Shown here: one piece after another, positions 57,746-64,000 of the stretch
Position numbering within the stretch: the first letter of the stretch is position 1
How the letters are laid out: each line of letters starts with the position of its first letter
NCBI GenBank assembly: GCA_016713535.1
Contig: JADJOY010000018.1
Location: 124,001-188,000 of the forward strand
DNA length: 64,000 bases
Direction of reading: 5' to 3'
Source of the DNA: Deltaproteobacteria bacterium
Lineage (GTDB): Bacteria; JADJOY01
Position numbers and translations under genes: made by a program
The notes under the pieces: model-generated
What the model was told of the DNA's origin: nothing
The model's database searches: none
Seen by the model: the letters and a program-made list of their open reading frames with translations, nothing else

Positions 57746-59497
57746 ATGACGGCGAAGCTGGGCGGAGAGGTGGTCGCGGCGATGCTCGCGGCGGAGGGCG
57801 TCGACACGGTGTTCGGGATCGTCGACGGTACCTACCTGGGGCTGTTCGCGAGCTTCGAGAAGTACGGGATCCGGTTCTACTCGCCGCGCCACGAGACGTG
57901 CGCGCTGCACATGGCGGGTGCCTACGCGCGGATCACCGGCAAGCTCGGCGTGTGCATCGCGTCGAACGGGCCGGGTGTCGCGAACGCGCTTCCCGGGGTC
58001 GCGGTCGAGAACGGCGAGGGCAACCGTGTGCTCTTGCTCACGAGCTGCCGCCGCCAGGGGATCGCCTACCCGGACCGAGGCGGCACATACCAGTACTTCG
58101 ATCAGGCCGGCGTCACGCGCGCGATGGCGAAGTGGAGCGGCGCGGTCCCGAGCTTCGACCGCATCCCCGAGCTCATGCGCCGCGCGTTCCGCATCGCGCA
58201 CCGCGGCCGGCCCGGGGTGGTCCACGTCGACCTCCCCGAGAACGTCCTCAACAACGTCTTCGAGGCGCCCGACGACCTGATCCGGGCGCCGCACCAGTAC
58301 CGCCGCACCGAGCCCATCCGCGCCGCAGCGGACGACGTCGAGAAGGTAGCCGCGTGGCTGCGCGACGCCGAGCGCCCGCTCCTCCACGCCGGCAGCGGCG
58401 TGGTTCACGCGCTCGCCTACGACGAGCTCCTCGAGGTCGCGGAGCTGCTGCACGCTCCGGTGAGCACGAGCTGGGGGGCGCGCGCCGTGATGCCCGACGC
58501 TCACAAGCTGGCGCTGCCGGTGCCGCTCATGAGCGTGGTGAACGAGACGCGCGCTGCCTCCGACTGGGTGCTGGTGGTGGGCTCGCGCCTCGGTGAGACC
58601 GATTGGTGGGGCAAGGCGCCCTACTGGGGGCGCGGCGCGGCGCAGAAGCTGGTGCAGGTCGACAACGACGAGGAGATCCTGGGGCTCAACAAGCCCACCG
58701 AGCTCACGATCCTCGCCGACGCGAAGAGCTTCCTCGCCGACCTCGCCTGTGCGCTGCGCGCCGAGCGCGTGCCAGCCGACCGCATGCGTCACCGCGAGGA
58801 GCGCATCGCCGCCCTCGCCGACGCGAAGGCCAAGGCGCGCGCCGAGTTCGATCTGGCGCTCGAGAATCGCGAGAGCCCCATCCACCCCGCGCAGGTGCCG
58901 CACGTCTGCGACCAGGTCTTCGACGAGGACGCGATCGTGGTCGTCGACGGCGGCAACACCGCCGTGTGGACCACGTTCTTCCACGAGGTGAAGCGCCCCG
59001 GCGGCGTGCTCTCGACCTTCAAGTTCGGCATGCTCGGCGCGGGCGTGAGCCAGGCGCTCGGCGCCAAGGTGGCCGCACCGGAGAAGCAGGTGTATTGCGT
59101 GATCGGCGACGGCGCGATGGGCTTTCACGCGCAGGAGCTCGAGACCGCGGTGCGCCATCGCCTGCCGGTCACGTACATCGTGTTGTGTGACCGCCAGTGG
59201 GGCATGGTCAAGCTCACCCAGACCATGATGCTCCCGGTCATGCGCGAGGCGCTCGGCGTGGAAGGCGAGGGGGTCATCAACGCCGACTTCCAGGAGATCG
59301 CGTTCGACAAGCTCGCCGAGAGCATGGGAGCCCACGGCGAGAGGGTGGGCTCACCGGACGAGCTGCGCGCCGCGCTCGAGCGTTGCGTGGGCCAGGGCGG
59401 CCCCTCCGTGGTGCACGTGGACGTCGATCCGATGCAGCATCTCTTCGCGCCCGGCCTGCAGGAGTTCAAGGCGATGCACCAGGAGCCCGCCGGCTGA
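57746..59497 (+). CDS. Thiamine-diphosphate-dependent enzyme, acetolactate-synthase-like
   Basis: 583 residues, ATG 57746, 11 bp after the ATPase stop. The PYR domain has the catalytic Glu in SPRHETCALHMAGAYARITG. The middle (TH3) domain follows about residue 190. The PP domain has VIGDGAMGFHAQELETAV and then VLCDRQWGMV. In most relatives the Mg2+-diphosphate motif ends in Asn-Asn; here it is Cys-Asp, so the metal ligand is Asp. Synthases, decarboxylases and oxalyl-CoA or glyoxylate enzymes share this layout, so the reaction is not assigned. Its stop overlaps the next start (TGATG). Confidence 0.85.
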   Translation: MTAKLGGEVVAAMLAAEGVDTVFGIVDGTYLGLFASFEKYGIRFYSPRHETCALHMAGAYARITGKLGVCIASNGPGVANALPGVAVENGEGNRVLLLTSCRRQGIAYPDRGGTYQYFDQAGVTRAMAKWSGAVPSFDRIPELMRRAFRIAHRGRPGVVHVDLPENVLNNVFEAPDDLIRAPHQYRRTEPIRAAADDVEKVAAWLRDAERPLLHAGSGVVHALAYDELLEVAELLHAPVSTSWGARAVMPDAHKLALPVPLMSVVNETRAASDWVLVVGSRLGETDWWGKAPYWGRGAAQKLVQVDNDEEILGLNKPTELTILADAKSFLADLACALRAERVPADRMRHREERIAALADAKAKARAEFDLALENRESPIHPAQVPHVCDQVFDEDAIVVVDGGNTAVWTTFFHEVKRPGGVLSTFKFGMLGAGVSQALGAKVAAPEKQVYCVIGDGAMGFHAQELETAVRHRLPVTYIVLCDRQWGMVKLTQTMMLPVMREALGVEGEGVINADFQEIAFDKLAESMGAHGERVGSPDELRAALERCVGQGGPSVVHVDVDPMQHLFAPGLQEFKAMHQEPAG

Positions 59498-60810
59498 TGG
59501 CGCGCGCGACGAAGCCGGCTCGGAAGAAGAAGGGCGCGGTCGCGCTGGCGAAGGCGGGCGCGCCGTCGCGGAAGAAGGCGGCGGCGCCGCGCCCGGAGCG
59601 CGGCGCCACGATGCCGACGGTGCTGGTGACGGGCGCGGCGGGCTACATCGGCCGCCTCACCGTCGAGACCCTCGCCGGACGGCGGCGGGAGCTGGGCGGC
59701 GTGGTGGCGCTCGACGTCCGCTCGGTGCCGGTGGCCGAGCGCCGCCCGGGCGTCGAGTACGTGGACGGCGACATCGGCGATCCCGCGCTCCTGGACCTGA
59801 TCCGCAAGCATCACGTCGACACCGTGGTCCACCTCGCGTCGATCGTGCGCGCGCCCGCGGGGGCGCCCGAGGATCTCGCCTATCGCGTCGACGTCCTTGG
59901 CACGAAGAACGTGCTGGAAGCGTGCCTCGCCGCCGGGGTGAAGAAGCTCGTCGTGACGTCGAGCGGCGCGGCCTACGGCTACCACGCCGACAACGCGGAG
60001 TGGCTGGACGAGGACGACCCGATCCGCGGCAACGACGAGTTCCCGTACGCGAAGCACAAGCGGCTGGTCGAGGAGATGCTCGCCCGCCATCGCGCCGAGC
60101 ACCCCGAGCTCGCGCAGCTCGTGCTGCGCCCGGGCACGATCCTCGGCGCCGGCACCACCAACCAGATCACCGACCTCTTCGAGAAGCCGGTGATGCTCGG
60201 CGTGACCGGCTCCGATTCGCCGTTCGTGTTCATCTGGGATCGCGACGTGGTGGCGTGCATCGTCGCGGGCGTCTTCGACGGCAAGACCGGCATCTACAAC
60301 CTGGCGGGCGACGGCGCCATGACCACGCGCCAGATCGCGCGTCGCCTCGGCAAACCCTACCTGCCGCTCCCCGCCGAGCTGCTGGGTGGGGCGCTCGCGG
60401 TGCTGAAGCGTCTCGGGCTCACCCAGTACGGCCCCGAGCAGGTGCGCTTCCTCCAGTACCGGCCGGTGCTCGCCAACCGGCGCTTGAAGGAGCGCCTCGG
60501 CTTCACGCCCACGTACACGTCACGGCAGGTGTTCGAGCTGTGGCTCGACTGGAAGCGCCGCTCGTGCGCGGGTCGCGGCGCTGAGTTCGGGCGGAATGCG
60601 CGCGGGCCGCGGCACTCGCTGGTGGATCCTCGGCGCGCTCGGCGCCGGGCTCGCGCTGGCGACGAGCTGCATGGTCCACATGCCCGGGCGGGGCTTCGAG
60701 GGCGCGTTGCCCGAGGCGAACGAGGGCGAACGCGTGCTGGCGGAGGCGCTGCGCGCTCACGTCGACCGGCTCGCCGGCGCGATCGGCGAGCGCAACACGA
60801 GCCGTCCTGA
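59497..60810 (+). CDS. NAD-dependent epimerase/dehydratase-type SDR with a Lys-rich N-terminal tail; C-terminus uncertain
   Basis: ATG 59497 overlaps the TPP-enzyme stop (TGATG); a second ATG at 59611 starts the fold itself (MPTVLVTGAAGYIG). The extra 38 residues are Lys/Ala/Pro-rich and histone-H1-like (RATKPARKKKGAVALAKAG). The extended SDR shows TGAAGYIG, VVHLASIV, SSGAAYGY with a downstream YAKHK catalytic pair, and a substrate domain to about 60550. After DWKRR the frame is Arg-rich and covers 215 bp of the next gene. A neighbouring frame stops neatly at 60584, so a slip near the end is likely. The substrate may be a nucleotide sugar. Confidence 0.8.
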   Translation: MARATKPARKKKGAVALAKAGAPSRKKAAAPRPERGATMPTVLVTGAAGYIGRLTVETLAGRRRELGGVVALDVRSVPVAERRPGVEYVDGDIGDPALLDLIRKHHVDTVVHLASIVRAPAGAPEDLAYRVDVLGTKNVLEACLAAGVKKLVVTSSGAAYGYHADNAEWLDEDDPIRGNDEFPYAKHKRLVEEMLARHRAEHPELAQLVLRPGTILGAGTTNQITDLFEKPVMLGVTGSDSPFVFIWDRDVVACIVAGVFDGKTGIYNLAGDGAMTTRQIARRLGKPYLPLPAELLGGALAVLKRLGLTQYGPEQVRFLQYRPVLANRRLKERLGFTPTYTSRQVFELWLDWKRRSCAGRGAEFGRNARGPRHSLVDPRRARRRARAGDELHGPHARAGLRGRVARGERGRTRAGGGAARSRRPARRRDRRAQHEPS

Positions 60811-61606
60811 GGGGTTGGTACTCGCCCGTGACTACCTGGCGGCCGCGCTCACCGACGCGGGGCTCGTGGTGCGCGCGCAAGGTTTCGACGCACATGGCGT
60901 CCGGGTCGAGAACCTGGTCACCGAGGTGCCAGGCTCTGCACGGGCCGACGAGATCGTGGTGGTCGGCGCGCACTACGACTCCGCCGAGGGCTGCCCGGCG
61001 GCGAACGACAACGCGAGCGGCGTCGCGGTGTTGCTCGAGCTGGCTCGGACGTTCGCACTCGAGCCGCAGCGCCGCACGCTGCGCTTCGTGGCGTTCGTCA
61101 ACGAGGAACCGCCCAACTTCCAGACCGAGACCATGGGCAGCCTCGTCTACGCGAAGGCGTGCAGGGCGAACGGCGATCGCGTCACCGCCATGCTCAGCCT
61201 GGAGACGATGGGCTACTTCGACGATCGCGACGGCAGCCAGCAGTACCCGTTCCCGTTCGGGCTCTTCTATCCGAGCACCGGTGACTTCATCGCGTTCGTG
61301 GGGAACTTCTCCTCTCGCTCGCAAGTGAGGCGCGCGACGCAGGTGTTCCGCGAGACCACCGCGTTTCCCGCCGAGGGCGCCGCGCTCCCCGGCTCGGTGC
61401 CCGGAGTCGGCTGGTCGGACCACTGGGCGTTCTGGGAGGTGGGTTACCCGGGCGTGATGGTCACCGACACCGCGCCCTTCCGGTATCCCCACTACCACCT
61501 CGCCAGCGACACGCCGGATCGGGTGGATTTCCTGCGGCTGGCACGGGTGGTGGGAGGCATGCGAGAAATCATCCGCGATCTCGGCCGCGGCGTGGCGGTG
61601 AACTGA
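60596..61606 (+). CDS. M28-family peptidase lipoprotein
   Basis: 336 residues, ATG 60596. The signal peptide ends in the lipobox LATSC. Zinc ligands are in place: GAHYDSAEG (His, Asp), the shared Asp of ANDNASGVAVLLEL, FVNEEPPNF (catalytic Glu and ligand Glu), LSLETMGYF and the final His of YPHYHLASDTPD. It is an aminopeptidase or related exopeptidase, anchored outside the inner membrane. The family also includes glutaminyl cyclases. It lies downstream of the SDR and may share its transcript. Confidence 0.9.
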   Translation: MRAGRGTRWWILGALGAGLALATSCMVHMPGRGFEGALPEANEGERVLAEALRAHVDRLAGAIGERNTSRPEGLVLARDYLAAALTDAGLVVRAQGFDAHGVRVENLVTEVPGSARADEIVVVGAHYDSAEGCPAANDNASGVAVLLELARTFALEPQRRTLRFVAFVNEEPPNFQTETMGSLVYAKACRANGDRVTAMLSLETMGYFDDRDGSQQYPFPFGLFYPSTGDFIAFVGNFSSRSQVRRATQVFRETTAFPAEGAALPGSVPGVGWSDHWAFWEVGYPGVMVTDTAPFRYPHYHLASDTPDRVDFLRLARVVGGMREIIRDLGRGVAVN

Positions 61607-61669
61607 GGGGCGCGCGCGGCCGATCGCGGCGAGGGTTACGCTCGGTAGAGGGCACCGACGAGAGCCGTC

Positions 61670-62293
61670 ATGGACATCCTGATCGCCGAGGACGACGCGA
61701 CGCTGAGCCGTACGCTGACCGACCTGGTCGGCGCGTGGGGCTTCCGCCCGATCGTCACCTCCAATGGCGCCGAGGCCGCGCGCATCCTGGTCGGCCCGGA
61801 GGCGCCGCCGCTCGCGATCCTCGACTGGCACATGCCGGGGATGGAGGGGCCGGAGGTGTGCCGGCTGGTGCGCGGTCGCGGATCGGCGACGCCGCCCTTC
61901 CTGATGATCCTGACCGCGCGTAGCGGCCACGAGAACCTGATGGCGGGCTTCGCGGCGGGGGCCGACGACTACATCGTGAAGCCGTTCGACGAGCGCGAGC
62001 TGCGCGCCCGCATCCACGTCGGCGTGCGGATGGTCGAGCTGCGCCAGGCGCTCGCCGAACGCGTGCGCGACCTCGAGAAAGCGCTCGCCAAGGTCCGCAC
62101 CCTCCAAGGGCTGCTGCCGGTGTGTGCGTGGTGCCGCAAGGTGCGTAGCGATCAGGACTACTGGGAGTCGTTCGAGGCCTACGTCTCCGACCACACCGAC
62201 GCCACCGTCACCCACGGCATCTGCCCCGACTGCCGCGAGCGGATGGAAGCCGAAGCCAAGCTCGCCGCCGAGAAGGCCGCGCGCGAGGCGTGA
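61670..62293 (+). CDS. Response regulator with a C-terminal double-CxxC module
   Basis: 207 residues, ATG 61670. The receiver domain (1-120) has EDDA acidic residues, the phospho-acceptor Asp of AILDWHMPG, the Thr of MILTARSG and the Lys of YIVKPFD. A coiled linker (VRDLEKALAKVRTLQGLL) leads to LPVCAWCRKVRSDQDYWESF and, 27 residues on, HGICPDCRER. This Cys-rich end recurs on receiver and PAS proteins and may bind a metal. There is no DNA-binding or enzymatic output. No kinase is adjacent; the orphan histidine kinase at 34.9 kb is a possible but unsupported partner. Confidence 0.88.
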   Translation: MDILIAEDDATLSRTLTDLVGAWGFRPIVTSNGAEAARILVGPEAPPLAILDWHMPGMEGPEVCRLVRGRGSATPPFLMILTARSGHENLMAGFAAGADDYIVKPFDERELRARIHVGVRMVELRQALAERVRDLEKALAKVRTLQGLLPVCAWCRKVRSDQDYWESFEAYVSDHTDATVTHGICPDCRERMEAEAKLAAEKAAREA

Positions 62294-62342
62294 CCTGCGC
62301 GGTTCGGAGGCGGCGCGGACCTTCGCGCCGCGGGACCCGCGC

Positions 62343-63002
62343 TCAGCGCGCCGTGGCGAGGATCAGCTCGGACGGCACGCCGAGCTGAGTGACCACATCG
62401 CGCCGCTGGATCCGGAACCCCGCGCGCTCGACGAACGGAGCGAGGGCCACCGGCCGGCACCCGCCGAGCAAGCGCGGAGCGCGCCGGTAGAGCCACACGA
62501 AGGTCGCACGCAGCCGCGGCGGCAGCTCCGCCATGTTCACGAGCACGAGGCGACCGCTCGGGCGCAGCACGCGCCGGAACTCGCCGAGCACGAGCGGGAA
62601 GTCGCTCTCGGGGACGAGGTCGAGCATGTAGCTGTTGAGGACGAGATCGAACGCCGCATCCGGGAAGGGCAGGGCGCGGGCGTCGCCGAGCTGGAGCGCG
62701 TGCGCGCCCGGCACGTGCGCCACCTTGCGGCGCGCCCGCGCCAGCATCGGCGCGGTCAGATCGACGCCCTCGGTCCGGCCGTTCGGGTTCGCGCGCACCA
62801 CCTCCTCGAACGCGAGGCCGGTGCCGACCGCCACCTCGAGCACATCCTCGCCGTCCCGGACGTGCGCCGCCGCCAGTTCGCGCGCCCGCGACTCGGTGAG
62901 CCGCGCCCAGACGTCGTAGATCGGAGCGAGCCGCGCATACACCCGCGGAATCTCCTCCGGCGCGACCCCGGCCGGCTCGATCGCGTGCATCGCCTCACTC
63001 AT
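62343..63002 (-). CDS. SAM-dependent class I methyltransferase (UbiE-like)
   Basis: 219 residues, ATG 63002. VYARLAPIYDVWARLTE is the UbiE/PmtA-type lead-in. Motif I is VLEVAVGTGLAFEEV, followed by GVDLTAPMLARARRK, LGDARALPFPDAAFDLVLNS and EFRRVLRPSGRLVLVN. Substrates of such enzymes are quinones, phospholipids or small metabolites. Its start overlaps the stop of the upstream gene (ATGA), so the two are coupled. Confidence 0.88.
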   Translation of the reverse strand: MSEAMHAIEPAGVAPEEIPRVYARLAPIYDVWARLTESRARELAAAHVRDGEDVLEVAVGTGLAFEEVVRANPNGRTEGVDLTAPMLARARRKVAHVPGAHALQLGDARALPFPDAAFDLVLNSYMLDLVPESDFPLVLGEFRRVLRPSGRLVLVNMAELPPRLRATFVWLYRRAPRLLGGCRPVALAPFVERAGFRIQRRDVVTQLGVPSELILATAR

Positions 63003-63322
63003 GGCGCTGGGGCCCTGGCCGCCCGCGCGGCGTTCGGGTGTTTCGTAGGGGTGGCCCCCGTGGCCGCCCGCTGTCGTGCCGGCTCGGCCGGCGGAACCGA
63101 ATACGACTCCAGCACCAGATCAGCGACCCACTTGTCCGCGCCTTCGGGCACGAGCACCAGCACCGGCCCGACGTTCGCCGCGTAGTACGTGCGCCGAATC
63201 GGCCGCTCAGTCACATCGTCACGCGCCGGCTCCGAGGTCTCGACCACCACCGCGTTCTCGAACGGGCCAGCGGGCGTGACGACCTGCGCGCGGCCGAGGA
63301 CGCGGTGGCGAGCGCCGAACAT
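62999..63322 (-). CDS. C-terminal part of a DUF3108-like exported protein
   Basis: The frame from ATG 63322 gives 107 residues: HRVLGRAQVVTPAGPFENAV, then RTYYAANVGPVLVLVPEG and ADLVLESYSVPP. The pattern 'V-l-G-x-x-x-V-x-t-P-A-G-x-F' with a later 'Y-a-x-x-V-G-x-V' is that of exported lipoproteins related to DUF3108. Such proteins are normally longer, and the same frame stays open upstream (WFPNAPSRLRMFG) to a stop near 63390, so the N-terminal part is probably missing or frameshifted. The last 20 residues are encoded by a GTAGGGG hairpin element at 63045-63069. Confidence 0.5.
   Translation of the reverse strand: MFGARHRVLGRAQVVTPAGPFENAVVVETSEPARDDVTERPIRRTYYAANVGPVLVLVPEGADKWVADLVLESYSVPPAEPARQRAATGATPTKHPNAARAARAPAP
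63045..63069 (+). repeat. GTAGGGG-type hairpin inside the end of a gene
   Basis: TTTCGTAGGGG leads into an 8-bp stem (63049-63056 with 63062-63069, one G-T pair) around a CCCGT loop. It belongs to the dispersed family and supplies the last codons of the gene on the opposite strand. Confidence 0.6.
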
Positions 63323-64000
63323 CCGTAGTCTGGATGGAGCGTTCGGGAACCACCGACGACCGCGGCGACAGGATCGGCGCGGTCACCCACCGGCATGGAA
63401 TCGAGCCGAAGTCGGAACCGGAACTTACCGGTCGATCGGGCGAGACCGCGGCGGCTCCTCCAGCCGGGCCAGGATGAGCCCTATGAGGGGACGCGTCCCG
63501 CGCTGGAGCCGAAGGAACCAGCTCGAGGCCCGACGACACACCCACGTAGCCCCACTTGCGGCCGATCGATCTGAGCGGAGATCTCGGCGCCGATGTTCGC
63601 GCCGTTCGGGATGGGCTCGAGCGGGCTAATCTCTGCGTGCGACGGGACTGCCGCTCCGATCGGAGCGGGGACGGCGGTGCGGTGGGTGTCGTGGCCAGCG
63701 AGCTGACGGTCGGTGCTCACGACGACGCTCGTCGGTTCCTCTAGGCCGTTCGGTCGGGACCCAGGTGCCCGCGGCGTTCCTCACCTGCTCGAACGGGGCC
63801 CACGACCCGATGGAAGACCGTCGTCGCTGCGTGGTGTCCCAGGGATCGGCGCCATGGTCGGCCATGCTCGAAGGGCCGCGCTCGTCCCCTCGCCGCCCGG
63901 CGAAGCGGGAAGTCGCCGGCCAGTCGCGGCTCCTCGCGGGTGGTCCCCGCACCGACCCACGGCCCCGAGTAGCGCCAATCCACCTCGCTCAGCCGCCAGG
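63323..64000. other. Unresolved terminal region without a convincing gene
   Basis: No frame stays open long enough with normal composition. On the minus strand short protein-like pieces occur in different frames: 'LSEVDWRYSGPWVGAG' near 63960, 'GSWAPFEQVRNAAGTWVPTE' near 63770 and 'VGDRADPVAAVVGG' near 63370. They may be parts of a frameshifted gene whose end is the 62999-63322 fragment, but none is recognised and order alone does not prove it. Confidence 0.35.

Overview
The window is about 70% G+C by eye and densely packed with genes on both strands. It carries lipoprotein signal peptides, a decayed outer-membrane porin, a BolA/monothiol-glutaredoxin pair, NodT-free but clearly diderm envelope genes, GTP-type PEP carboxykinase and cyclase-STAND proteins. 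This mix suggests a high-GC Gram-negative bacterium of the myxobacterial/deltaproteobacterial or Binatota-like kind; no rRNA or tRNA was seen, so the lineage is an inference. Broken reading frames are unusually frequent for 64 kb, so the sequence may be an error-containing environmental assembly or a genome losing genes.

Layout. 0-5 kb (minus strand): a partial lipoprotein, two zinc-type MDR dehydrogenases, an LsrF/FbaB-like aldolase and a YCII protein that look like a small carbon-metabolism operon. 5-12 kb (minus): two paralogous adenylate-cyclase/STAND-ATPase regulators with a shredded third copy beside them, then folA and thyA. 12-15 kb: a C-terminal-haem lipoprotein, two exported proteins of unknown function and a 7-copy, 121-bp tandem repeat. 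15-21 kb: a Thi5/NMT1-type ABC importer (ATPase frameshifted), folE, a broken SDR, two tiny coupled proteins and a HicA(frameshifted)/HicB pair. 21-26 kb (minus): an M3 oligopeptidase, a membrane protein, a HAD hydrolase and an XRE/ImmA-IrrE pair. 26-31 kb: exported surface proteins, moaB and a CoA-type Nudix. 31-35 kb (plus): two glycosyltransferases and a lipoprotein hydrolase, probably for envelope glycans. 35-43 kb (minus): a hotdog thioesterase, an orphan histidine kinase, a nucleoside phosphorylase-like protein, porin debris, pcrA/uvrD and glmU. 43-47 kb: a glycosyltransferase, bolA, grxD and pckG. 47-64 kb (mostly plus): a large MscS-type channel, a malQ-glgB-P-type-ATPase string, a TPP enzyme coupled to a nucleotide-sugar-type SDR, an M28 lipoprotein peptidase, a response regulator, a methyltransferase and an unresolved end.

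The most unusual non-genic signal is a dispersed family of GC-rich hairpins. Many are preceded by TTCGTAG or GTAGGGG, and several share an identical CTCCGT hexaloop on stems whose bases differ but remain complementary. Members lie between genes across the window in both orientations. The 121-bp tandem array between 14.1 and 15.0 kb is built from the same kind of hairpins, so it looks like a locally amplified member of the family.

Functional themes: folate and one-carbon supply (folA, thyA, folE), glycogen branching and glucan transfer (malQ, glgB), gluconeogenesis (pckG), peptidoglycan precursor synthesis (glmU), Fe-S cluster handling (bolA, grxD) and surface glycan assembly. None of the recognised genes forms a plainly mobile island; the closest to mobile-type cargo are hicAB and the XRE/ImmA pair.
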